Shown here piece after piece: positions 1 through 6,936 of a DNA stretch of 14,682 nt. The position numbers and the translations under genes were made by a program. The DNA is taken from assembly GCA_964517075.1 (NCBI GenBank), contig CAZFAT010000400.1, positions 1 through 14,682 on the forward strand. The letters run 5' to 3'. This DNA comes from CAZFAT01 sp964517075 (lineage in GTDB: Bacteria > Acidobacteriota > Vicinamibacteria > Vicinamibacterales > SCN-69-37). The notes under the pieces are model-generated. The model saw nothing but the letters and a program-made list of their open reading frames with translations, had not been told where the DNA came from and made no database searches. Each line of letters starts with the position of its first letter. The stretch's first letter is position 1.

Positions 1-1005
1 AACGAACAGATCCTCGTCGCCGTCGGCGTCGAAGTCGCCCGCGCCGATGCCCATGCTGGCTTCCGGGTGGCCGGCGGCATTGACCGCGGCGCCTGAGAGG
101 AGTCCCTCATCGAGAAACGTGCCGTTGCGCTGGTTGACCCAGAGCTGGTTGCGTGTGGCGTCGTTCGCGACATAGATGTCGAGCCACCCGTCGCCGCTGA
201 AGTCGCCGGTGACGACGCCCAGACCGTTGCCGTCCGCCTTGCTGATGCCGGCCGAGTCGGTCACGTTGGAGAACCGGCCGCCGCCTTCGTTGCGATACAA
301 CCGATCCGGGGCCGGAGGGAACACGCTCGGCGGGCAGTAGTGGCGCACGTGAGCCGTGTCGAAGCACTGTCTGTTGTCGGACTCGCTGAACACCAGGTAG
401 TTGGTCACGAAGAGGTCGAGGTCGCCGTCGCGGTCGTAATCGAGGAATGCCGCGCTCGTGCTCCAGAGCGAGTCGCTGACCCCGGCCTCCTTCGTCACGT
501 CCGAAAACGTGCCGTTGCCGTTGTTCCGGAAGAGCGTGTCCGGGCCGTAGGTCGTCACGAACAGATCAAGAAAGCCGTCGTTGTTGTAATCGCCGACCGC
601 GACGCCCATGCCCTGACCCGCGAGGCCGATACCCGCCTGGTCGGTCACGTCCGTGAAGCGCAGCCGGCGGGCACCACCGGACGGCCCCGCGATGTCGTTG
701 CGGAAGAGGCGGCTGGTCGGCGGGGTCCCTGCAGGCCGCCGCGATGCGGGGAGAGGCGGCGCCGCACCCTGCACCAGGAACACGTCAAGGTCATTGTCGT
801 TGTCGTAATCGAACACCGCCACGCCCGATCCCATCTCCTCGTGCAGATAGAACTGTCCGGACGCGCCGTTCGTGTGCGCGAAGTTGAGGTTGGCGGCCGC
901 CGCGGCCTCGATGAAGTACGGGGCGGCAGCTTGTCGGACCGCGGTGGCGGGCATGGACGCGGCGATCATGGCGCCCAAGCCGATCGCCAGCCGTGCGAGC
1001 GTCAC
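1..1005 (-). CDS. CRTAC1-like FG-GAP/VCBS repeat protein, copy 1 (partial, C-terminus off the window)
   Basis: Exported beta-propeller-type protein of the CRTAC1/UnbV group; biochemical role unknown. The visible 335 residues begin with a short hydrophobic leader (about residues 3-23), then five Asp-rich calcium-loop motifs of the DxDxDGxxD kind starting near residues 66, 139, 189, 268 and 324, several followed by the family's N-G-(N)-G-T-F turn. Two cysteines (C214 and C224) flank a short insertion before the fourth loop. The start is GTG at 1005-1003, which overlaps the stop of the upstream TPR gene by four bases (GTGA), so translation is probably coupled. The protein aligns almost without gaps to the complete paralogue at 3572-5296, so the missing end should hold two more loops and an ASPIC/UnbV domain. 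Its first loop has Asn where Gly is usual, and its fourth has Ser in place of an Asp. Family assignment is firm; function is not. Confidence 0.9.
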   Translation of the reverse strand, partial: MTLARLAIGLGAMIAASMPATAVRQAAAPYFIEAAAAANLNFAHTNGASGQFYLHEEMGSGVAVFDYDNDNDLDVFLVQGAAPPLPASRRPAGTPPTSRLFRNDIAGPSGGARRLRFTDVTDQAGIGLAGQGMGVAVGDYNNDGFLDLFVTTYGPDTLFRNNGNGTFSDVTKEAGVSDSLWSTSAAFLDYDRDGDLDLFVTNYLVFSESDNRQCFDTAHVRHYCPPSVFPPAPDRLYRNEGGGRFSNVTDSAGISKADGNGLGVVTGDFSGDGWLDIYVANDATRNQLWVNQRNGTFLDEGLLSGAAVNAAGHPEASMGIGAGDFDADGDEDLFV

Positions 1006-2483
1006 TGGCGCGCCCCGGAGACGGACACCCGGACCTCGTCAATGGTTCGGACGACGTCGGTCTGTTCGTATTTGATGGCGAGGCCCTTGGCGTCATCGAA
1101 TCGTCGGGCTGCCTCCTGAGGTTGCCCCGCCAGGGCCAGAGCGACCGCGAGACCCAACAAGCACTGGGGCGTCATCTCGTCGCGCGGCTCGAGGGTTCTC
1201 TCGAATTCGCTGATGGCCTCGCGCGGTCTGCCCAGCGCCATAAGCATGCGGCCCAGGTCGTACCGGGCGACCCGATCGGTGGGCCGGCTCGCCACGGCCA
1301 GCCGGAATTCAGCGGCCGCGGCTTCGAGGTTCTTCTGCCGCTCCAGCTCACGTCCGAGACGGATGTGGGCGCCGGTGTGCTCGGGATTGATGGCAATCCC
1401 CCGGCGGTAGGCCGCTTCCGCCTGCGGCCAGTGCCCCTGAAGCTCCTGCGCGTGACCGTAGTCAAGGTTCGCATCCGCCAGTCCGAAGCCGAGCGACACC
1501 ACGGCCTGGTAGTGCTCTTCCACCTGCGCCCAGTTGCGGACCTGGGTATAGAGACTGATGAGATTGGCATGCGCCTGGGCGTAGGCAGGATTGCGCGCAA
1601 CGGCGGATTCGTGCGCGGCAATCGCCCCCTCGATGTCGCCAGCCTGCTTCAGCTTGATGCCGCGCTCGAGACTGGCCGCCGCGTCGTCGCGAACGGGCAC
1701 CGTGCCGGCCAGGACGGGATCGTCGAGCACCGGGACGGTATTGCCGAACCGGCCGTACAAGGCCAGTGCGGCGGCGGCCTCCTCGCGCCGATTGAGTGCC
1801 CGATACGACATGGCGAGCGCGTAGTGCGCTTCGCCCCATTCCGGGAAGAGCTCAATGGCACGCTGAAAGTGAGCGACGGCCGCGTCGTGATTGCCCTGTG
1901 CCGCGGTGATCCGGCCGAGCCCGAACCGGGCAAAGATTTCAGCGAGGGGATCCTCGAGGAGCGCACGGAAGACACGCTCGCTTTCGGTCAGGTCGCCGCT
2001 CTTCAGCAGAGACTCCGCATACTTCACCCGCGCCGGCAGGTAGTCGGGCGTCACCGATAGCGCCCGCCGGAAGTCCTCAGCGGCCGCGGCGTGACGTGCA
2101 AGGCGCTGCAGGATCAGGCCGTCGAGATAGAACCAGTCGAACACTTTGGGCTCGAGCGTCTGGGCTCGGCGAAACGCCTCGTGAGCCGCGTCCCACTGTT
2201 GCCACGCCTGAAGCGTCCGTCCCAGCGCGCCGGCCGCCGAGGCGTCTGCGGGGCGGGCCGCGGCCGCCCTCAACATCGGCTCGACCGCGTCGCGTGTTTC
2301 CGTGGGATACGCGCTCAGCGGCAGACGTGGCAGCGCCGGCGTCTGTGCGGATGGCCGGCCGGCGAACAGGGCGAACGCCAGGACGAGACCGCTCGCGTGC
2401 GCCAACCACCGACGCCTGCCGGCCACATGGCGGAGCATCGCCGCAGAATCATACAGGCGCATCCGGCGCGGCAGGTGTGTCAC
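1002..2483 (-). CDS. Exported tetratricopeptide repeat protein, copy 1
   Basis: Solenoid protein of about nine or ten TPR units, a protein-protein interaction scaffold. TPR signatures of the A..A...L/A.P type recur through the chain, broken in the middle by a non-TPR linker containing DDPVLAG. A signal peptide is visible: arginine-rich start, hydrophobic stretch ASGLVLAFALFAG, then a likely cleavage region around SAQTP. Two starts are plausible. GTG at 2483 overlaps the rlmN stop by four bases and has GGAG eight bases upstream. ATG at 2438 gives a more compact signal peptide and a 478-residue product close in size to its 482-residue paralogue at 5293-6741. The longer form is reported because of the overlap and ribosome site. 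The gene ends in a GTGA overlap with the CRTAC1-like gene, so the two products are probably made together and may act together outside the cytoplasm. Specific partner and role are unknown. Confidence 0.88.
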   Translation of the reverse strand: MTHLPRRMRLYDSAAMLRHVAGRRRWLAHASGLVLAFALFAGRPSAQTPALPRLPLSAYPTETRDAVEPMLRAAAARPADASAAGALGRTLQAWQQWDAAHEAFRRAQTLEPKVFDWFYLDGLILQRLARHAAAAEDFRRALSVTPDYLPARVKYAESLLKSGDLTESERVFRALLEDPLAEIFARFGLGRITAAQGNHDAAVAHFQRAIELFPEWGEAHYALAMSYRALNRREEAAAALALYGRFGNTVPVLDDPVLAGTVPVRDDAAASLERGIKLKQAGDIEGAIAAHESAVARNPAYAQAHANLISLYTQVRNWAQVEEHYQAVVSLGFGLADANLDYGHAQELQGHWPQAEAAYRRGIAINPEHTGAHIRLGRELERQKNLEAAAAEFRLAVASRPTDRVARYDLGRMLMALGRPREAISEFERTLEPRDEMTPQCLLGLAVALALAGQPQEAARRFDDAKGLAIKYEQTDVVRTIDEVRVSVSGARQ

Positions 2484-3559
2484 CCGTGCCGCTCCGCCTG
2501 GTCTATTCGCGTGGCGAGATCCTGGGCGGCCGACCGGGACGTCCCCTCGACGATGAGTTGGCCACAGGCGGCCCGGATGTCCCGGCCTCGACTCTTCCGG
2601 ACCGAAACGCGCACGCCTCGATCCGCCAGCATCCGGGCGAATCGGCTCACCGCTTCGTCGCTCGGACGCCTGAAGGGAATGCCGGGCGCCTCATTCAGCG
2701 GAAGCAGGTTGACCTTGGCTTTGATGTCGCCCAGCATCCGCGCCAGCCGGCCTGCGTCTGCCGGCCTGTCGTTCACATCGGCCAGCAGGACGTACTCGAA
2801 CGTGATCCGGCGACGGCGCCTGACGGGAAACGTCCGGCAGGCGTCGAGCAGGGCGTCGAGGTCATACCGGCGGTTGAGCGGGACCAGGCGGCTGCGATCC
2901 TCATCCGTCGTGGCGTGGAGCGAGATCGCGATGTTCGGCATGACCGGTTCTGGCGCGAGCGTGGCGAGCGCCGGCAGCAAACCCACGGTCGACAGGGTAA
3001 CGCGGGTGGGATGCACCGACAGGCCCTGGCTGTCGGCGAGGATCCGAAGCGCCTTCATCGTCGCGTCGTAGTTGTGCAGGGGCTCGCCCATGCCCATGAA
3101 CACGATGTTGAAGGCGCGCTGTGCGAGACCGGTGGCGTGGCTGAGGACGCGGGCCTGGCCCGCGATCTCCCCGGCCGAGAGATGGCGGACCAGGCCCATC
3201 CGGCCGGTCAGGCAGAAGGCGCACGCCATGGCGCATCCCACCTGCGTGGACACGCAGAACGTCTGAGCGGGCGTGTCGGGGATGTAGACCGACTCGATCC
3301 GCCGCCCGTCGGCGAGCCCGAGCAGGAACTTCGTGGTCCCGTCCTCGGATGTGTCCCGCGACTCGATCACCGGGGTGCCGATGGTGACGCTCGCCGCCAG
3401 CGTCGTGCGTGCGGCCCGCGGCAGGTCCGTCATCAGGTCGAAGTCCGTCACGCCGCGCTGGTGAATCCATCGGAAGATTTGACGTCCGTGGAAGCGCGGC
3501 AATCCCAGTCCCGCGACCGTGTCCTCGATCTCTGTGCGTTCGAGTTCAGCAAGGTCCAT
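2480..3559 (-). CDS. rlmN: Dual-specificity RNA methyltransferase RlmN
   Basis: Radical SAM enzyme that methylates C2 of adenine 2503 in 23S rRNA and of adenine 37 in some tRNAs, in the cytoplasm. The 359-residue protein has the N-terminal RlmN helical region, the cluster motif CxxxCxxC (C109, C113, C116), the FMGMGEP segment at 154-160, and the C-terminal RAACGQL segment whose Cys (C332) matches the cysteine that carries the transferred methyl group. C102, seven residues before the first cluster cysteine, matches the second mechanistic cysteine (C118 in E. coli). All key residues are present, so it should be active. ATG at 3559 has GGGA six bases upstream. It starts 12 bases after the upstream CRTAC1-like gene stops, and its stop overlaps the downstream TPR start by four bases. 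This housekeeping gene sits between two paralogous exported-protein modules, with no evident functional link. Confidence 0.97.
   Translation of the reverse strand: MDLAELERTEIEDTVAGLGLPRFHGRQIFRWIHQRGVTDFDLMTDLPRAARTTLAASVTIGTPVIESRDTSEDGTTKFLLGLADGRRIESVYIPDTPAQTFCVSTQVGCAMACAFCLTGRMGLVRHLSAGEIAGQARVLSHATGLAQRAFNIVFMGMGEPLHNYDATMKALRILADSQGLSVHPTRVTLSTVGLLPALATLAPEPVMPNIAISLHATTDEDRSRLVPLNRRYDLDALLDACRTFPVRRRRRITFEYVLLADVNDRPADAGRLARMLGDIKAKVNLLPLNEAPGIPFRRPSDEAVSRFARMLADRGVRVSVRKSRGRDIRAACGQLIVEGTSRSAAQDLATRIDQAERHG
2492..2495 (-). promoter_or_regulatory. Ribosome binding site supporting the GTG start of TPR copy 1
   Basis: On the minus strand GGAG lies within the end of rlmN, eight bases before GTG 2483. 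Together with the GTGA overlap it favours that start over ATG 2438, which lacks a comparable site. Confidence 0.45.
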
Positions 3560-3571
3560 GGACGGTCCCAG

Positions 3572-5296
3572 CTATCGGGAGATGGGCGTGCCCGCGCCCC
3601 GTTTGAGGACGAGGACGCGGCCGGCGGACAACCCTGTGAAGCGCTCGCGCGCACCGTCAGGCCAGCGGACTTCGATGGAGCCAATCTCGGCTGACGATCC
3701 CAGACCGAAATGCACGCGCGAATCGCTCGCCGAGAGATAGCTGCCGTCGGTCTTGACGCGCCGCCAGAGGGTTGGTCGGCCCGGGCGGTGGAGGCCGATC
3801 CACGCGCCGAACGCAAACCGGTTGGCTGGCCCCTGGTCCAGGCGGACCTGACCCCAGTGATGTTTGCCCGCGGCCTGGTTGACCAGCAGCTTCGCCGGGC
3901 CGCCATTGCTCGAGACGACGACATCGAGATCGCCGTCGTTGTCGATGTCGCCAAAGGCTGCACCGCGGCCGATCTCCGTCTGCGAGAAATCGGACCCCGC
4001 CGTGCCCGCGGGCACTTCATCCAACCGGCCTTTTCCGGTGTTGTGAAAGAGCTGGTTGTTCATCCGGTACGGCCGCGGCTGGCCCCGCAGTTTGGGAATG
4101 ATGTTGACCGCGCCGTTCGTCATGAACAGATCCAGCCAGCCGTCGTTGTCGTAATCGAACCAGTCCGTACCGAAACCGGTGTAGGCCCCCGTGCGAGGGC
4201 CCACACCGGTTCGACTGCGAACGTCGTCGAAGCCGCCCTGGCCGTCGTTCGCATAGAGCACGAACGTTTCCTGCACGAGGTTGGTGATGAACAGGTCTTC
4301 ATCGCCATCGGCGTCGAAATCGCCCGATCCAATGCCCATGCTGGCTTCGGAAAACCCCTGGGCGTTCAGGGCCGCACCCGACAGCAGGCCGCGATCGACG
4401 AACGTGCCGTTCTGACGGTTCATCCAGAGCTGATTGGGGGTGGCGTCGTTGGCCACGTAGAGGTCGAGCCAGCCGTCGCCATCGAAGTCGCCGGCCACCA
4501 CGCCCAGACCCTTGCCGAACGCCTTGCTGATGCCTGACGACTCGGTGACGTTGGTGAACTGCCCTTTGCCGTCGTTGCGATAGAGCCGGTCCGGCACCGG
4601 GTCGTACACGCTGGGCGTGCAGTAATCGACGGTGCCCGCACCGTCCTTGCACTGCCGGTTGTTGGCTTCCGTGAACGCGACGTAGTTGGCTACGAAGAGG
4701 TCCAGATCCCCGTCGCGGTCGTAGTCGAGGAACGTGGCGCTCGTGCTCCAGAGCGGATCGCTGACTCGAGCCTGGGTCGTGACGTCGATGAAGGTCCCGT
4801 TGCCGTTGTTGCGATACAGAACATCGGGACCGAACGTGGTGACGAAGAGGTCGAGGAACCCGTCGTTGTTGTAGTCGCCCACGGCGGCGCCCATGCCCTG
4901 GGCCACCAGTCCCACGCCCGCGGTGTCCGTCACATCGGTGAAGTGGAGGGTGCGACGGCCATCCGGTGCGACGGTGAGATCGTTACGGAACAGACGGCTG
5001 GTGGGGCGCGACGAGCCTCCGGTGCGCCCGCGGGGCGATGCCGGGGACGACGACCCGCCCTGCACGAGAAAGACGTCAAGGTCCCCGTCGTTGTCGTAGT
5101 CGAACACGGCAACGCCGGCCCCCATGATCTCGGGCAGGAAGTACTGGCCGGTCGCCCCGTTGGTGTGCGTGAACAGCAGGCCTGCCAGCCTGGCCCCCTC
5201 GACGAAGAGCGCCGGTCCGCCCTGCCGGGCAGCGGTCCCCGTGACCCACGCGACCAGCGCGGCGACGAGCGGGACCAGCACTCGCCAGCCGGTCAT
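3572..5296 (-). CDS. CRTAC1-like FG-GAP/VCBS repeat protein with ASPIC/UnbV domain, copy 2
   Basis: Complete 574-residue exported protein of the CRTAC1/UnbV group. It has a signal peptide (hydrophobic core about residues 6-20, likely cleaved near TAARQG). Seven Asp-rich calcium loops start near residues 66, 141, 191, 270, 326, 381 and 450, all with a canonical DxDxDG-like core except small variations, consistent with a calcium-stabilised seven-bladed beta-propeller. The ASPIC/UnbV domain occupies about 491-565, with the NRFAFGA start, HFGLG and the WPDG segment. C216 and C226 may form a disulphide and are matched in copy 1. The ATG overlaps the upstream TPR stop by four bases (ATGA), and rlmN follows 12 bases after the TAG stop. 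Substrate or ligand is unknown. Homologues are often encoded with, and as far as I recall sometimes fused to, TPR regions, which would support a physical partnership. Family call is firm, role open. Confidence 0.94.
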   Translation of the reverse strand: MTGWRVLVPLVAALVAWVTGTAARQGGPALFVEGARLAGLLFTHTNGATGQYFLPEIMGAGVAVFDYDNDGDLDVFLVQGGSSSPASPRGRTGGSSRPTSRLFRNDLTVAPDGRRTLHFTDVTDTAGVGLVAQGMGAAVGDYNNDGFLDLFVTTFGPDVLYRNNGNGTFIDVTTQARVSDPLWSTSATFLDYDRDGDLDLFVANYVAFTEANNRQCKDGAGTVDYCTPSVYDPVPDRLYRNDGKGQFTNVTESSGISKAFGKGLGVVAGDFDGDGWLDLYVANDATPNQLWMNRQNGTFVDRGLLSGAALNAQGFSEASMGIGSGDFDADGDEDLFITNLVQETFVLYANDGQGGFDDVRSRTGVGPRTGAYTGFGTDWFDYDNDGWLDLFMTNGAVNIIPKLRGQPRPYRMNNQLFHNTGKGRLDEVPAGTAGSDFSQTEIGRGAAFGDIDNDGDLDVVVSSNGGPAKLLVNQAAGKHHWGQVRLDQGPANRFAFGAWIGLHRPGRPTLWRRVKTDGSYLSASDSRVHFGLGSSAEIGSIEVRWPDGARERFTGLSAGRVLVLKRGAGTPISR

Positions 5297-6741
5297 CGCG
5301 GCGACCCTTTCAAGTACTCCAGCGTCCGATCGATGGCGGCGACGAGTGTGGTCTGCTGATAGGACCGCGCAAGCTCCCTGGCCTCCATCGCGCGAGCGAT
5401 GGCGGTCTTCGCATTTCCTGCCTCGGCGTGGGCAATGGCCAGGGCGTGCAGGTAGGTCGGCGCTTCGACGTCGCGCGGCTCCAGGATCTGCTCCAGTTCG
5501 GCAATGGCCTCCGAAAAACGCTGGAGTTCGAGCAGAACGCGGCCCAGATAGAACCGAGCGGGCCGCGACGTGGGTTCGGCATCGGCGGCCAGCCGAAACT
5601 CGACGGCGGCGCCCTCGAGGTCTTTCCGGCGCTCCAGGGCCACGGCCAGATTCAAGTGCGCCCGGAAGTGATGCGGATTGGAGTCGAGTGCGCGACGGTA
5701 CGCCGCTTCAGCCTGATCCCAGTGGTTCTGCAGCTGTTGCGCGTAGCCGTAGTTGTAGTGCACATCCGCCAGGCTGTAGCCAAGCGCGACCGCCTTCCGA
5801 TAATGCTCGTCGACCTTCGCCCAGTTGGCGGCGCTCCCGTACAGCAGGATCAGATTCAGGTGCGCCTGGGCGAATGCAGGATCCCTGGTGACGGCCTCTT
5901 CGTGCGCGGCAATGGCGCCGGCCCGATCGCCGTCCTGGTCGAGCTTGATCCCCCGCTGCAGCGCCGCCACGGCATCATTGCGAACGCTCGATGCGGTGGC
6001 GAGGACGGGATCCTCGAGACCCGGCCCCGCGGCGCCATGCTGGAGCCGCCCCGCCATGGCGCGCTCCGCGTCCTGCGGTCGGCCCAGCCGGCTGTAGGAG
6101 AGCGCCAGAGCGTAGTGAGCTTCTCCCCATTGGGGGAAAAGATCGATGGCACGCTGCAGATGGGTGATGGCGGCCTCGTGTCGTCCCTCGCCCGCTGCGA
6201 TCAGCCCCAGACCGTATTCGGCGAACGGCTGGGTCAGCGGTCCCGAACGCAGCGCCTCATAGATTCGCCGGGCCTCATCGGTGAGGCCGGTTCTGAACGC
6301 GGCGTCGGCGAGCTTGACTCGAGCCGGGAGGTAGTCGGGCGAGAGCGCCAGCGCGCGGCGGAACTGCCCGGCGGCTTCCTCATAGCGGGCGAGGCGGTAC
6401 AGCACCACCGCGTCGAGGTAGAGCCACTCGAAGGTCTTCGGCGCCAGCGCGTGCGCCCGAAGGTAGGCCTGATGGGCATCCTCCAACTGGTCCCAGGCGT
6501 GGAGCGCGCGCCCGAGCGCGCCGGCCGCCTGGGCATCGGCCGGTCGGTCGACCGCATTCTTGTAGAGGGGGCCCATGGTCTCGCGCGTCCGCTCGGGATA
6601 CGCGTCCATCGGCAGCGGCGGAAGCGCCGGCGCTTGTGCCGTCAACCCTGATGCACCCCACGCCAGGGCCGCCACCAGGGCGCCGGAGCGTAGCGTCCGT
6701 CCAGGGCAGCGTCTCGTCCGGGGGAGCCGGCACCCGACCAT
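5293..6741 (-). CDS. Exported tetratricopeptide repeat protein, copy 2
   Basis: Paralogue of the TPR protein at 1002-2483, sharing the post-signal segment (PALP.LP..AYPE/TR), the order of TPR units, the EDPVLA linker near residues 243-248 and the C-terminal tail. About nine or ten TPR units span residues 70-460. ATG at 6741 is chosen because it places an arginine-rich n-region and hydrophobic stretch (SGALVAALAWGASG) at the N-terminus, followed by TAQAP, a plausible signal peptidase I site, giving 482 residues. The frame stays open upstream to an ATG at 6870, but those 43 residues look non-coding and would bury the signal peptide. AGGA lies directly against the 6741 ATG, too close for a normal ribosome site, so a short-leader or leaderless mRNA is possible. 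It is the first gene of the minus-strand unit and is coupled to the CRTAC1-like gene by an ATGA overlap. Confidence 0.9.
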   Translation of the reverse strand: MVGCRLPRTRRCPGRTLRSGALVAALAWGASGLTAQAPALPPLPMDAYPERTRETMGPLYKNAVDRPADAQAAGALGRALHAWDQLEDAHQAYLRAHALAPKTFEWLYLDAVVLYRLARYEEAAGQFRRALALSPDYLPARVKLADAAFRTGLTDEARRIYEALRSGPLTQPFAEYGLGLIAAGEGRHEAAITHLQRAIDLFPQWGEAHYALALSYSRLGRPQDAERAMAGRLQHGAAGPGLEDPVLATASSVRNDAVAALQRGIKLDQDGDRAGAIAAHEEAVTRDPAFAQAHLNLILLYGSAANWAKVDEHYRKAVALGYSLADVHYNYGYAQQLQNHWDQAEAAYRRALDSNPHHFRAHLNLAVALERRKDLEGAAVEFRLAADAEPTSRPARFYLGRVLLELQRFSEAIAELEQILEPRDVEAPTYLHALAIAHAEAGNAKTAIARAMEARELARSYQQTTLVAAIDRTLEYLKGSPR

Positions 6742-6778
6742 TCCTAAGATTACACTTGGCTCGCCGGGCTGCCTGTGA

Positions 6779-6806
6779 TCGTCAGAAGCCTGTCTCCCAC
6801 TGACGA
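6779..6806. repeat. Inverted repeat TCGTCAG-N14-CTGACGA
   Basis: The arms at 6779-6785 and 6800-6806 are perfectly complementary over 7 bp with a 14-base spacer. The centre-to-centre distance of the arms is 21 bp, two helical turns, which would suit a dimeric regulator. It overlaps the hairpin at 6790-6823, so both cannot form as RNA at once. Confidence 0.35.
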
Positions 6807-6823
6807 AAGGCCCCGGGAGACGG
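6790..6823. repeat. Stem-loop CGTCTCCC-like / GGGAGACG in the divergent spacer
   Basis: GTCTCCC (6792-6798) pairs with GGGAGAC (6815-6821) over 7 bp, extendable by one wobble pair and one C-G pair, with a 16-base loop. It has no T tract. It may be an mRNA leader structure or chance. Confidence 0.3.
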
Positions 6824-6859
6824 TGGCAAGGCGCTGGGCTACGTGCTAACATGAGATGT

Positions 6860-6884
6860 CTTGACGTCATCGTATAAAGTCAAG
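6860..6884. repeat. Inverted repeat CTTGAC-N13-GTCAAG containing TGACGTCA
   Basis: Perfect 6-bp arms at 6860-6865 and 6879-6884 enclose the AT-rich TATAAA patch at 6873-6878, and the left arm overlaps a perfect 8-bp palindrome TGACGTCA at 6862-6869. Its position over a candidate promoter makes an operator plausible. Confidence 0.4.
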
Positions 6885-6936
6885 CCAATGAACAACTTAG
6901 CGTACTTTCTTGCGGCGCGTGCCCGCGGTGCCGGCC

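Larger units (their letters stand above)
1..2483 (-). repeat. TPR-CRTAC1 gene module, copy 1 of a duplication (partial)
   Basis: This is the downstream copy of the two-gene module, separated from the other copy by rlmN alone and cut by the window's left edge within the CRTAC1-like gene. Residues 1-335 of its CRTAC1 protein match residues 1-337 of the other copy with very few small gaps. The arrangement fits either a tandem duplication that included or was later split by rlmN, or insertion of a second module downstream of rlmN. Confidence 0.85.
3572..6741 (-). repeat. TPR-CRTAC1 gene module, copy 2 of a duplication
   Basis: The gene pair at 5293-6741 and 3572-5296 is homologous, gene by gene and in the same order and orientation, to the pair at 1002-2483 and 1-1005. 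Both pairs are joined by a 4-base overlap. Similarity is strong in protein (more for CRTAC1 than for TPR, judged by eye) and visible in DNA in patches, such as an identical 19-base run in the third calcium-loop region. It is an old duplication, not a recent copy. Confidence 0.9.
6742..6936. promoter_or_regulatory. Divergent intergenic region, probable promoters for both units
   Basis: This roughly 195-bp gap is the longest non-coding stretch in the window and separates divergent genes, so it should hold both promoters. Its right half is richer in A and T than its surroundings. For the plus strand, a TTGACG box at 6861-6866 with a weak GCCAAT at 6884-6889 (17-base spacing), or TATAAA at 6873-6878, are candidate elements. 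For the minus strand, TAATCT ends about five bases before the TPR start at 6741. None is a strong consensus match. Confidence 0.5.

Noticed and set aside
340..3694. Overlapping plus-strand open frames opposite the CRTAC1, TPR and rlmN genes
   Set aside because: They mirror repeats and motifs of the minus-strand genes and show Arg/Gly/Val-rich low-information sequence.
1..5250. Recurrent Asp-codon-rich motifs (GTCGTTGTCGTA-like on the plus strand) as a DNA repeat array
   Set aside because: They are irregularly spaced codons of calcium-loop motifs inside two coding genes, not a CRISPR or satellite array.
6742..6870. N-terminal extension of TPR copy 2 to ATG 6870
   Set aside because: It would bury the signal peptide behind 43 non-descript residues and has no ribosome site; ATG 6741 gives a length matching the paralogue.
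6742..6936. Purine riboswitch or other purine-sensing RNA ahead of the pur genes
   Set aside because: I could not find the conserved purine aptamer core or its three-stem layout, and an M16 gene lies between the spacer and purB.
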